From NCBI GenBank assembly GCA_024226535.1, contig JAAELP010000127.1, forward strand, positions 1-64,000: a DNA stretch of 64,000 nucleotides, in the 5' to 3' direction. Source of the DNA: Planctomycetota bacterium (GTDB lineage: Bacteria > Planctomycetota > Phycisphaerae > Phycisphaerales > SM1A02). How positions within the stretch are numbered: the first letter of the stretch is position 1; the number at the start of each line of letters is the position of its first letter. The position numbers and the translations under genes are program-made. Below, in pieces: positions 34,041-41,266 of this stretch. A model generated the notes under the pieces. The model was not told where the DNA came from, did not search any database, and saw only the letters and a list, made by a program, of their open reading frames with translations.

Positions 34041-34742
34041 ATGGCAGAGTTTCTGGACGAAGCAGGGGCAATCGAGTCGACCACGGTGGGCGTGTACCGC
34101 ACCGCGGCGACGGTGAAGGGTGGACGCCGGTTCAGCTTCTCCGCGCTGGTCGTGGTCGGTGACCGCAGCGGGCGCGTGGGCATGGGCTACGGCAAGGCCA
34201 ACCAGGTGCCGCCGGCGATCGAGAAGGCCCAGAAGGAGGCGAAGCGCCGCATGAAGCCCTTCGCCCTCACCGATCGGACGATCCCGCACGCTGTCACCGG
34301 CACGTACGGGGCCTGTCGCGTGCGCCTGATCCCGGCATCGCCCGGCACGGGCGTGATCGCGGGCGCCGCCGTCCGCGCCCCGCTGGAAATGGTCGGCATC
34401 CAGGATTGCCTGACCAAGAGCTTCGGCTCCAACAACTCGAAGAATCTGGTGAAAGCCGTCCTCAACGGTCTCGAACAACTCAGGTCGCGCGAGATGGTCC
34501 AGGCCCTGCGGGGTCAGCACCTCGAGCCGACCGAGGTCGAGCTTGCGATCGAGCGAGGCCGGTCATTCTTCGCCCCGGACACCGTTCCGTCGGGCGAGGG
34601 CGAGGGCGAAGCCGAGGGCGGTGCCGTCACCGCCACGGCCACCGAGGTGAAGACCGCCGACAGTCCGGCGACCAAACCCGCGACCAAGCCCGAAGCCAAG
34701 CCCGAAGACAGTGACGCCGGTCAGGAGAGTACGTCGTCATGA
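34041..34742 (+). CDS. rpsE: 30S ribosomal protein S5 with long C-terminal tail
   Basis: Small-subunit protein at the mRNA entry and decoding side (233 aa versus about 165). The core begins near residue 10: TVGVYRTAATVKGGRRFSFSALVVVGDRSGRVGMGYGKANQVPPAIEKAQKEAKRRM, then GAAVRAPLEMVGIQDCLTKSFGSNNSKNLVKAVLNGL. From about residue 175 onward is an extra acidic and Ala/Thr/Lys-rich tail (GEGEGEAEGG, TKPATKPEAKPE). It probably lies outside the ribosome body. The ATG for rplO overlaps its stop (ATGA), with no rpmD between. Confidence 0.96.
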   Translation: MAEFLDEAGAIESTTVGVYRTAATVKGGRRFSFSALVVVGDRSGRVGMGYGKANQVPPAIEKAQKEAKRRMKPFALTDRTIPHAVTGTYGACRVRLIPASPGTGVIAGAAVRAPLEMVGIQDCLTKSFGSNNSKNLVKAVLNGLEQLRSREMVQALRGQHLEPTEVELAIERGRSFFAPDTVPSGEGEGEAEGGAVTATATEVKTADSPATKPATKPEAKPEDSDAGQESTSS

Positions 34743-35284
34743 TGATTCACGAGATCACGGAGAAGGCCGGTCGCTACAAGGACCGGAAGCGCGTCGGGCG
34801 CGGCCGCGCCAGCGGCGTGGGCAAGACGAGCGGCCGCGGCCACAAGGGCGCGGGCTCGCGCGCGGGCTTCAAGCGTCGTCCGGCCTTCGAGGGCGGCCAG
34901 ATGCCGTTCATGCGCCGCATCCCCAAGCGCGGGTTCTCGAACCACGACTTCCGCAACCTCTTCCACATCGTCAACGTCAAGATTCTCAACGCCCGATTCC
35001 AGGACGGCGACGCGGTGGACGCGGAGGCCCTCGCGGCGCTCGGCATCCTCCGCGACTCGAAGCTCCCGCTGAAGGTGCTCGGCGAGGGTGAGATCACGCA
35101 CAAGCTCAACGTGACGGCGGCGAAGTTCTCCGCCAGCGCGAAGGCGAAGATCGAGGCCGCCGGTGGCACCGTGACCGAGGTGGAGAAGGTGAAGTGGACG
35201 CGGGCGGCGGCGGGGCCGGGCAAGCGGCGCCAGCAGATCGCCAAGGGTCGCGTTGCAAAGGGTCAGGCGAACACGGACGGGTAG
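34739..35284 (+). CDS. rplO: 50S ribosomal protein L15
   Basis: Late-assembly large-subunit protein (181 aa versus about 145 in E. coli). VGRGRASGVGKTSGRGHKGAGSRAGFKRRPAFEGGQMPFMRRIPKRGFSNH is the basic, Gly-rich N-terminal half. The C-terminal domain contains LPLKVLGEGEITHKLNVTAAKFSASAKAKIEAAGGTVTEV. About 20 extra residues at the end are Lys/Ala-rich. It overlaps rpsE (ATGA) and is followed three bases later by secY. L30, which normally sits just before it, is missing. Confidence 0.96.
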   Translation: MMIHEITEKAGRYKDRKRVGRGRASGVGKTSGRGHKGAGSRAGFKRRPAFEGGQMPFMRRIPKRGFSNHDFRNLFHIVNVKILNARFQDGDAVDAEALAALGILRDSKLPLKVLGEGEITHKLNVTAAKFSASAKAKIEAAGGTVTEVEKVKWTRAAAGPGKRRQQIAKGRVAKGQANTDG

Positions 35285-35287
35285 TCA

Positions 35288-36706
35288 ATGCTCCAGGCCT
35301 TCTTCAACATCTTCCGGATTCCGGATCTCAGGAACCGCGTGCTCTTCACGCTCGGTGTCCTGGTCGTGTACCGCATCGGCTTCTGGATCCCGCTCGTCGG
35401 AGTGGACCAGACCGCGCTCGTGGAGGCGGCCGAGCGCGCGTCGTCCGATCAGACCGGCTTCGGCAAGATCCTCGACTACGCGTCGATCTTCTCCGGCGGG
35501 TCGTTCAGCCAATCCACGGTCTTCGGCCTCGGCATCATGCCGTACATCACGGCGTCGATCATCTTCCAGCTCCTCCAGACCGCGGTGCCGCGGCTCCAGG
35601 AGCTGAAGAAGGAAGGCGCCAGCGGCCAGCAGAAGATCACGGAGTGGACACGCTACGCCACCGTGGCGATGTGCGTGATCCAGTCCATCATGTGGCTGAA
35701 GTTCATGCAGACGCAGGGGATGGTGAAGCCCATCATCCTCACGTCGCGCACGAGCATGTTGTTCTTCTTCATCGCCGGCATCACCGGGTTGACGGCGGGC
35801 AGCATGTTCCTGATGTGGCTCGGCGAGCAGATCGACAAGTACGGTATCGGCAACGGCGTCTCGCTCATTCTCACGGCGGGCATCATCTCGCAGATGCCGA
35901 ACGCGGTGATGTGGCTGTCCGACAACTTCGAGCTGAGTACGCAGGCGGACTCGGCGATCGGACCGGCCGGGATCATATTCCTCATCGCCGCGTTCGTATT
36001 CGTGGTGGCGGGGGCGATCCTGATCACGGTTGCGCAACGGCGCATACCGATCCAGCAGGCGCGGCACACGCGCGGGCGGAAGGTCTACGGCGGCGGCAAG
36101 CACTACCTGCCGCTGCGGGTGAACCACGCCGGCGTCATGCCGATCATCTTCGCCAGCTCGCTGATGATCTTCCCGTCGGCGTTCTTCGGGTACCTGAACA
36201 CGGCTGCCAACTCCTCCGGCGACTCGGCGGGGTGGTGGATCGGGATCACCGGGTTCCTGAACACGCACTTCCAGAACGGGGCGTATCCGTACATCCTCGT
36301 CGAGATCCTGCTCATCTACTTCTTCAGCTACTTCTGGACCACCGTGGTGTTCAGCCCGGAGGACATGGCGAAGCAGCTTCGGGATCACGGCAGCTTCATC
36401 CCCGGGCTCCGGCCCGGACCCCGGACCGCGGAGTACCTCGAGACGGTCGTCGAGCGGATCACCTACGTCGGCGCCGGCTTCCTGGCGATCATCGCCATCA
36501 TCCCCACGCTCGTGGCCAAGCAGATGGGCATCCCGTTCTTCGTCGCCAGCTTCCTCGGCGGCACGGGCCTGCTCATCGTGGTCAGCGTGGGGCTGGATCT
36601 CATCCAGCGGATCGAAGCCAACCTGCTGATGCGGAACTACGCGGGCTTCCTGAGCGGCGGCGAACAGGGCCGTCCGGCCCGGATCAAGAGCGGGCGGGGG
36701 CGTTGA
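35288..36706 (+). CDS. secY: Preprotein translocase subunit SecY
   Basis: Core of the SecYEG channel (472 aa, ten predicted membrane helices) that passes unfolded preproteins. It shows LFTLGVLVVYRIGFWIPLVGVD (first helix and plug region), FGLGIMPYITASIIFQLLQ, GIGNGVSLILTAGII, and late helices around GFLAIIAIIPTLVAKQ and GGTGLLIVVSVGLDLIQRIEANLLMRNY. It sits in the spc position just after rplO. The end (GRPARIKSGRGR) is basic, as in other SecY. No adk or map gene follows, although they commonly do. Confidence 0.97.
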   Translation: MLQAFFNIFRIPDLRNRVLFTLGVLVVYRIGFWIPLVGVDQTALVEAAERASSDQTGFGKILDYASIFSGGSFSQSTVFGLGIMPYITASIIFQLLQTAVPRLQELKKEGASGQQKITEWTRYATVAMCVIQSIMWLKFMQTQGMVKPIILTSRTSMLFFFIAGITGLTAGSMFLMWLGEQIDKYGIGNGVSLILTAGIISQMPNAVMWLSDNFELSTQADSAIGPAGIIFLIAAFVFVVAGAILITVAQRRIPIQQARHTRGRKVYGGGKHYLPLRVNHAGVMPIIFASSLMIFPSAFFGYLNTAANSSGDSAGWWIGITGFLNTHFQNGAYPYILVEILLIYFFSYFWTTVVFSPEDMAKQLRDHGSFIPGLRPGPRTAEYLETVVERITYVGAGFLAIIAIIPTLVAKQMGIPFFVASFLGGTGLLIVVSVGLDLIQRIEANLLMRNYAGFLSGGEQGRPARIKSGRGR

Positions 36707-36817
36707 TCGCCCCGGCCACCGGCCTATGCTTCCCACCCGTCCGCCGTTCGGCGGCGGATTCGAACGAGCCTTCCTGACAGACCCCAAGAGACGAGCCAGA
36801 ACAGAGACCAGCCACGC

Positions 36818-37033
36818 ATGGCGAAAGAGGAAAAGATCACGCTCGACGCCGAGGTCACCGAGGCCCTTCCCGATGCCCGCTTCCGGGTGAAGCTGGAGAA
36901 CGGCCAGACGATTCTCGCCTACGTGAGCGGCAAGATGCGGAAGTTCTACATCCGCATCCTGCCCGGCGACCGGGTAATCGTCGAGCTGAGCCCCTACGAC
37001 ATGACCAAGGGGCGCATCACCTACCGCCACTGA
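36818..37033 (+). CDS. infA: Translation initiation factor IF-1
   Basis: OB-fold factor (71 aa) that occupies the ribosomal A site during initiation. [70 protein letters not shown] is the complete expected form, with the basic [12 protein letters not shown] segment. The 111-bp gap from secY contains a GC-rich hairpin CCGCCG/CGGCGG (36741-36754). rpmJ follows after 26 bp, and the normal alpha-operon order continues. Confidence 0.97.
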   Translation: MAKEEKITLDAEVTEALPDARFRVKLENGQTILAYVSGKMRKFYIRILPGDRVIVELSPYDMTKGRITYRH

Positions 37034-37059
37034 CTCGCGCCAAGATCGGAACGACCACC

Positions 37060-37176
37060 ATGAAAGTTCGCAGCAGCATCAAGAGACGTACCAAGGACTG
37101 CCAGATCGTGATCCGGCGCGGGAAGCGGTACGTGATCAACAAGAGAAACCCCCGCCTGAAGCAGCGTCAAGGCTGA
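37060..37176 (+). CDS. rpmJ: 50S ribosomal protein L36, zinc-ligand-poor form
   Basis: A 38-aa protein too short for normal ORF listing: [20 protein letters not shown] then [18 protein letters not shown]. The family frame is obvious (MKVR start, KQRQG end). Compared with the zinc-binding form (CxxC...C...H), only Cys14 is left: the first Cys is T11, the third N27 and the His a Leu. It is thus a C-minus L36, as the S14 of this cluster is also zinc-poor. It lies between infA and rpsM, the usual place. Confidence 0.95.
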   Translation: MKVRSSIKRRTKDCQIVIRRGKRYVINKRNPRLKQRQG

Positions 37177-37203
37177 GCAAGAGCGAAGAGCTGGAGCCCT
37201 CCC

Positions 37204-37581
37204 ATGCCCCGTATCGCCGGCGTCGACATTCCTGAGAACAAGAAGATCAGGTACGCCCTTCGTTACATCTACGGAATCGGTCCGTCGTTCTCGGATCGGA
37301 TCCTGGAGGAAGCGGCGATCGACCGCGACAAGCGCGCGAAGGAACTGACCGACCAGGAGGTCGGCCAGATCGCCACGATCATCGACGCGAACTACATCGT
37401 GGAAGGTGCCCTGCGCCGACAGGTCCAGCAGAATATCCAGCGGCTCCGCGACATCCGGTGCTACCGCGGTGAGCGGCACCGCAAGGGGCTGCCGGTGCGC
37501 GGCCAGCGTACGAAGTGCAACGCCCGCACCCGCAAGGGCAAGAAGCGGACCGTGGCCGGCAAGAAGGGCGTGAAGGGCTAA
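37204..37581 (+). CDS. rpsM: 30S ribosomal protein S13
   Basis: Small-subunit head protein (125 aa, normal length) that contacts tRNA and the large subunit. [37 protein letters not shown] is standard. A helical middle, [51 protein letters not shown], has the basic tail. In E. coli it opens the alpha operon. It is followed by rpsK after an 84-bp gap. Confidence 0.97.
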   Translation: MPRIAGVDIPENKKIRYALRYIYGIGPSFSDRILEEAAIDRDKRAKELTDQEVGQIATIIDANYIVEGALRRQVQQNIQRLRDIRCYRGERHRKGLPVRGQRTKCNARTRKGKKRTVAGKKGVKG

Positions 37582-37665
37582 GCCCATACTCACTCGTAAG
37601 GTTCCTGCCCGCACTCCAACATGGGAGGGCGGGAGAAGGAACCGCCAGAGCGAAAGCAGGAATCG

Positions 37666-38040
37666 ATGGCCAAGAAGAAGAAGATTCGCAAGAACGTCGT
37701 GCGGGGCATCGCCCACGTGAAGGCGACGTTCAACAACACGATCATCACGATCACCGACATGAACGGCGAGACCATCTGCTGGGATTCCGCCGGAACCGTC
37801 GGGTTCAAGGGCGCCCGCAAGGCGACGCCGTTCGCGGCCACCCGCGCCGCGGAGAAGTGCGCGAACAAGGCGAAGCGCGTCGGCATGCGCGAGGTCGAGG
37901 TCCACGTGAAGGGCCCCGGCTCCGGTCGCGAGTCCGCGGTGACGGCCCTCCAGAACAACGGCCTCAACGTGACCGCGGTCGAGGATCACACGCCGATCCC
38001 GCACAACGGCTGCCGGCCGCGGAAGAAGCGGCGCGTCTAG
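37666..38040 (+). CDS. rpsK: 30S ribosomal protein S11
   Basis: Platform protein of the small subunit (124 aa), near the mRNA exit and Shine-Dalgarno helix. [61 protein letters not shown], then [44 protein letters not shown]. The first ATG in the open frame (37621) gives a 15-residue non-family extension, while the one at 37666 has AGGAA upstream and fits. The gene for S4, rpsD, should follow but does not; a 248-bp structured region comes next. Confidence 0.96.
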   Translation: MAKKKKIRKNVVRGIAHVKATFNNTIITITDMNGETICWDSAGTVGFKGARKATPFAATRAAEKCANKAKRVGMREVEVHVKGPGSGRESAVTALQNNGLNVTAVEDHTPIPHNGCRPRKKRRV

Positions 38041-38057
38041 TGCCGCTGCCGCGGCAC

Positions 38058-38162
38058 AGAGCAGGAGAGCAGTAGTGAGTAGATCAGTAGAGTATGGAGT
38101 TCGTCGTCCGTTCGACCGTGATTCGCTCTCCTGCGGTCTACTGCTCCACTCACTACTGCTCT
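38058..38162. repeat. Inverted repeat with two competing pairings between rpsK and rpoA
   Basis: AGAGCAGTAGTGAGT at 38066-38080 pairs exactly with ACTCACTACTGCTCT at 38148-38162 and continues with about ten more of thirteen matches. GCAGGAGAGC at 38061-38070 pairs exactly with GCTCTCCTGC at 38125-38134. The two stems share bases and cannot form together. The units also look like near-copies of one another (AGCAGTAG, ATCAGTAG). It lies just after the rpsK stop. Confidence 0.75.
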
Positions 38163-38207
38163 GAAGTTCGATTGTCTTCCCGCGGGAAAAGAAGGGGTCG
38201 TTGGCCG

Positions 38208-38272
38208 TTCAGCAGGGCCGGCGGATTTCCCGATACCCCCGCGGTTTCCTGATTCGTCAGGTCCCTGCTGAA
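38208..38272 (+). promoter_or_regulatory. Nested stem-loop in the rpoA leader
   Basis: TTCAGCAGGG (38208-38217) and CCCTGCTGAA (38263-38272) make a perfect 10-bp outer stem. Inside its 3' half, CCTGA-TTCG-TCAGG (38248-38261) is a perfect 5-bp stem with the very stable UUCG tetraloop. A palindrome TTCCCGCGGGAA lies just before it (38177-38188). The outer stem ends 16 bases before the rpoA ATG and six before its GGAG site. Closing and opening this stem could control rpoA translation. It is a candidate only. Confidence 0.6.
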
Positions 38273-38288
38273 TCGATGGAGTTCTGTC

Positions 38289-39305
38289 ATGCACGTTCGA
38301 TGGCGCGGCTTGGAATTGCCGGCGCGAGTCCTCGTGGACGAAAAGTCGAAGACGCGGACCTTCTCGCGGTTCATCGTTGAGCCGTTCGAGCGCGGTTTCG
38401 GCACGACGGTTGGCAACAGTCTCCGCCGCATCCTTCTCTCCAGCGTGGAAGGGGCGGCGGTCACCTGCATCAAGATCGATGGCGTGGAGCACGAGTTCTC
38501 GACGATCCCCGGCGTGCTCGAGGACGTCACCGACATCATTCTCAACGTCAAGGGCCTCGTGATCGGCATGGAAGGCGACCATCGCAAGACGATGCGGCTC
38601 GCCGCCACCGGTCCCGGCGAGGTCACCGCCGACCTCATCGAGGCGGACACCGCGGTCACGATCCACAACCCGGATCACGTCGTCGCCACGCTGACCGACG
38701 AGGTCGACTTCGAGTGCGAGCTGACGGTCGAGAAGGGGCGTGGCTACCGGCCCGCGTCCGAGCAGTACGCTTCGCGTGACGAGCAGGAGATCGGCATCAT
38801 TCCGATCGACGCCGTGTTCAGCCCGGTCCAGCGCGTGCGGTACCGGGTCGAGGACACGCGGATCGGACAGAAGACCAACTTCGACAAGCTCATCATGGAC
38901 GTCTGGACCGACGGGACCGCGTCGCCGGAGATGATCCTCGTCGAGGCGGCGAAGATCCTCCGCAAGCACCTGAATCCCTTCGTCCAGCTCGCCGAGATCG
39001 GCACCACCCGCGTGTCGGCGGAGGCGAGCGCCGCCGCGAGCGTGGACGAGGAGCTCATCCGCAAGCTCACCATGCGGATCTCGGACCTCGACATGTCGGT
39101 CCGCGCGTCCAACTGCCTCGAGTCGGCCGAGATCCGATCGGTTGCCGACCTGGTGCAGAAGGACGAGCCGGAGCTGCTCATGGTGCGGAGCTTCGGCAAG
39201 ACGTCGCTCCGCGAGGTCAAGCGTCGTCTCGAGGAGATGGGGCTGTCGCTCGGGATGCAGCTTCCCGACGGCTACCAGTCCGAACCGGCGGCCGCCGCGC
39301 CCTGA
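38289..39305 (+). CDS. rpoA: RNA polymerase alpha subunit
   Basis: Assembly platform of RNA polymerase (338 aa, normal length). The N-terminal dimerisation domain includes FIVEPFERGFGTTVGNSLRRILLSSVEGAAVTCIKIDGVEHEFSTIPGV (about residues 32-80), and the C-terminal domain carries the DNA- and activator-contact helices RVSDLDMSVRASNCLESAEIRSVADLV (here ISDLDMSVRASNCL) and FGKTSLREVKRRLEEMGLSLGM. GGAG lies seven bases before the ATG. It is preceded by the structured leader and followed by rplQ after 59 bp. Confidence 0.97.
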   Translation: MHVRWRGLELPARVLVDEKSKTRTFSRFIVEPFERGFGTTVGNSLRRILLSSVEGAAVTCIKIDGVEHEFSTIPGVLEDVTDIILNVKGLVIGMEGDHRKTMRLAATGPGEVTADLIEADTAVTIHNPDHVVATLTDEVDFECELTVEKGRGYRPASEQYASRDEQEIGIIPIDAVFSPVQRVRYRVEDTRIGQKTNFDKLIMDVWTDGTASPEMILVEAAKILRKHLNPFVQLAEIGTTRVSAEASAAASVDEELIRKLTMRISDLDMSVRASNCLESAEIRSVADLVQKDEPELLMVRSFGKTSLREVKRRLEEMGLSLGMQLPDGYQSEPAAAAP

Positions 39306-39364
39306 CCGAACAACCGGTCGGCGGGCGCCAACGCGTCCGCGGGCCTTTTCCAAGGAGTCGTCCG

Positions 39365-40042
39365 ATGCGTCATCGAATCAACGGAAAGCAGCTCAGCCGC
39401 GACAGCGAGCATCGCCGCGCCATGCTTCGCAACCTCGCCGCGGGGCTCTTCGAGCATGGTCAGATCGAGACCACGATGCCGAAGGCGAAGGCGGTCCAGC
39501 CCTTCATCGAGAAGATCATCACGATCGCGAAGAAGGGGACCTTCACCGCGCGCCGGCAGATCGAGTCGAGGCTCACCGATCGGAAGATCCACACCTGGGT
39601 CGCCGATCCCAACGTGCCCGACTCTCGCAAGGACAACCCATACTTCGAGCTGCCCGACGAGAGCGACATCGAGTTCAACCGTTTCGGCGAGGTGCGCAAG
39701 GCCCCGCGGCTCGTGCAGCACGTCATGACGCAGATCGCGCCGATGTTCGCCGATCGCGACGGGGGATACACGCGCATCGTCAAGACCGGGCGACATCGCC
39801 TCGGTGACGGCACCGACCTCGTGATCCTCCAGCTCGTGGGCCAGGAAGAGGGCCCGGAGATCGGCGGCGGCTTCTCGCGTCGCCGCGAGCAGGCCGACAA
39901 CCGCACCGCCTACGCCGCGAAGCTCCGCAAGGGCGACGAGCCGGCGAAGAAGGAAGCGGCCCCCGAGACCGCGACCGCCGTCGCCGAGCCGGAGGTCGAG
40001 GCTCCGGACGAGCCGACCACCGGGGAAGAGAAGAGCGAGTAG
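39365..40042 (+). CDS. rplQ: 50S ribosomal protein L17 with insertion and tail
   Basis: Large-subunit protein near the tunnel exit (225 aa, almost twice the common 120-130). MRHRINGKQLSRDSEHRRAMLRNLAAGLFEHGQIETTMPKAKAVQPFIEKIITIAKKG is canonical. From about residue 75 to 114 is an insertion (HTWVADPNVPDSRKDNPYFE...FNRFGEVRKAP) before the normal RDGGYTRIVKTGRHRLGDGTDLVILQLV. A C-terminal tail of about 60-70 residues is Ala/Glu-rich. GGAG precedes the ATG. A perfect palindrome closes the ribosomal cluster 20 bp after the stop. Confidence 0.95.
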   Translation: MRHRINGKQLSRDSEHRRAMLRNLAAGLFEHGQIETTMPKAKAVQPFIEKIITIAKKGTFTARRQIESRLTDRKIHTWVADPNVPDSRKDNPYFELPDESDIEFNRFGEVRKAPRLVQHVMTQIAPMFADRDGGYTRIVKTGRHRLGDGTDLVILQLVGQEEGPEIGGGFSRRREQADNRTAYAAKLRKGDEPAKKEAAPETATAVAEPEVEAPDEPTTGEEKSE

Positions 40043-40061
40043 AACTCCGGTCAGCCAATGA

Positions 40062-40108
40062 AAATGGGGTCGGGTCTGATTACCCGGTAATCAGACCCGA
40101 CCCCATTT
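40062..40108. terminator. 47-bp perfect palindrome between convergent genes
   Basis: Arms of 23 bases, AAATGGGGTCGGGTCTGATT plus ACC, and their exact reverse complement are separated by one base (40085). It lies between the rplQ stop and the convergent DHH-gene stop. Both ends carry AAAT/ATTT, so either strand gives a GC-rich stem that ends in a short T-rich stretch. This fits a bidirectional terminator. A very similar GGGTCTGATT motif is common in repeat elements of other bacteria, so it may be a REP-type unit. Confidence 0.75.
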
Positions 40109-40125
40109 ATCGTACGGCTCGTGTG

Positions 40126-41100
40126 CTACGCCGCCCGCGACATCGCCGCGGTGTCGGCGGCGCCGGCCTCGATCGCGTTGATCCGCTCGATCAGTTCGTC
40201 CAGCACGTGCTCCGCATCGTCGTTGTCGATCTGGCAGGTCCCGGCGGCTGCGTGCCCGCCGCCGTCCCTCTCGAGACAGAGGGTGCCGACGTCGGTGCGG
40301 CTGGAGCGATCGAAGATCGACTTGCCGATCGCGAAGACCGTGTTCTGTCGCTTGAGCCCCCAGATCGTGTGGATCGAGATCGTGCACTGGGGGTACATCG
40401 CGTAGATCATGAACCGGTTGCCGGTGTAGATCTTCTCCTCCTCGCGGAGGTCCAGCACGACGAGCTTGCCGTGTACGGTCGAGCAACGCGAGAGCTGCTC
40501 GCGCATCGGCTCGCGGTGGTCGTTGTAGAGATCGACGCGCTCGCGGACATCGGGCAGCGAGAGGATCTCCTCGATCGTCATGTTCTTGCAGCAGTCGATG
40601 AGCTGCATCATGAGCTGGTAGTTGGAAACGCGGAAGTTGCGGAAACGGCCGAGGCCCGTGCGGGCATCCATCAGGAATGACAGCAGCACCCAGCCCTGCG
40701 GGTCGAGCACATCGTCGCTTGTGAACCGGGCGGAATCGGCCTTGTCGACGGCTTCGAGCATCTCGTCGTAGACACGGCCGAACTTCTCCCGGCCGCCGTA
40801 GTGATCGAACACGACGCGCGAAGCGGAGTCGGCGCCGGCGCGGAGCACGAGGTTCGGCGTGTCCTGGCCGTCGTTGCGGATCTCCTCGCTGTCGTGGTGG
40901 TCGAAGCAGAGATGGCAGCTCGGGACGAACGGCAGGTTCGTCAGGATGTCGCGGTCCGTCACCTCGACCTTGCCGTCCTGCACATCCTTGGGATGGACGA
41001 AGCTGATGTCATCGATGATGTCGAGGTCCTTCAGCAGCACGGCGCAGACGAGACCGTCCATGTCGCTGCGGGTGAGGAGCCGGTGCTTGGGGGTGTCCAT
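40126..41100 (-). CDS. DHH-family phosphoesterase
   Basis: A 324-aa protein of the DHH/DHHA1 superfamily, which hydrolyses phosphoester bonds of nanoRNA, polyphosphate or cyclic dinucleotides. The N-terminal metal motifs are D13 and D15 (TRSDMDGLVCAVLL) and D67-H68-H69 (LCFDHHDSEE). The C-terminal DHHA1 Gly/His loop is DGGGHAAAGTCQID. It is longer than oligoribonuclease NrnA core and lacks membrane helices. Substrate is uncertain. Adjacent in-frame ATGs (41103, 41100) are both possible; the second has better spacing from AAGGAAG. It converges with rplQ. Confidence 0.85.
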   Translation of the reverse strand: MDTPKHRLLTRSDMDGLVCAVLLKDLDIIDDISFVHPKDVQDGKVEVTDRDILTNLPFVPSCHLCFDHHDSEEIRNDGQDTPNLVLRAGADSASRVVFDHYGGREKFGRVYDEMLEAVDKADSARFTSDDVLDPQGWVLLSFLMDARTGLGRFRNFRVSNYQLMMQLIDCCKNMTIEEILSLPDVRERVDLYNDHREPMREQLSRCSTVHGKLVVLDLREEEKIYTGNRFMIYAMYPQCTISIHTIWGLKRQNTVFAIGKSIFDRSSRTDVGTLCLERDGGGHAAAGTCQIDNDDAEHVLDELIERINAIEAGAADTAAMSRAA

Positions 41101-41266
41101 CATGCTCTTCCTTTGGACTGGGGGCGCCGATGGGCGCGCGGGGTCGATAACCGGCGCGTCGGCGCGGCCGGCATTCTTCCTTGATCGGTCGGGCGCGGGC
41201 CGTCCTTTACCCCGGGTGCCCGGGCCTCGGGGCACGGAGGCGGCGGCGGGGGCTACACTACCGGCC

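Noticed and set aside
36741-36754. Hairpin CCGCCG/CGGCGG between secY and infA as a terminator
   Set aside because: The loop is tiny and there is no T-run; the ribosomal cluster continues in the same direction, so termination here is unlikely.
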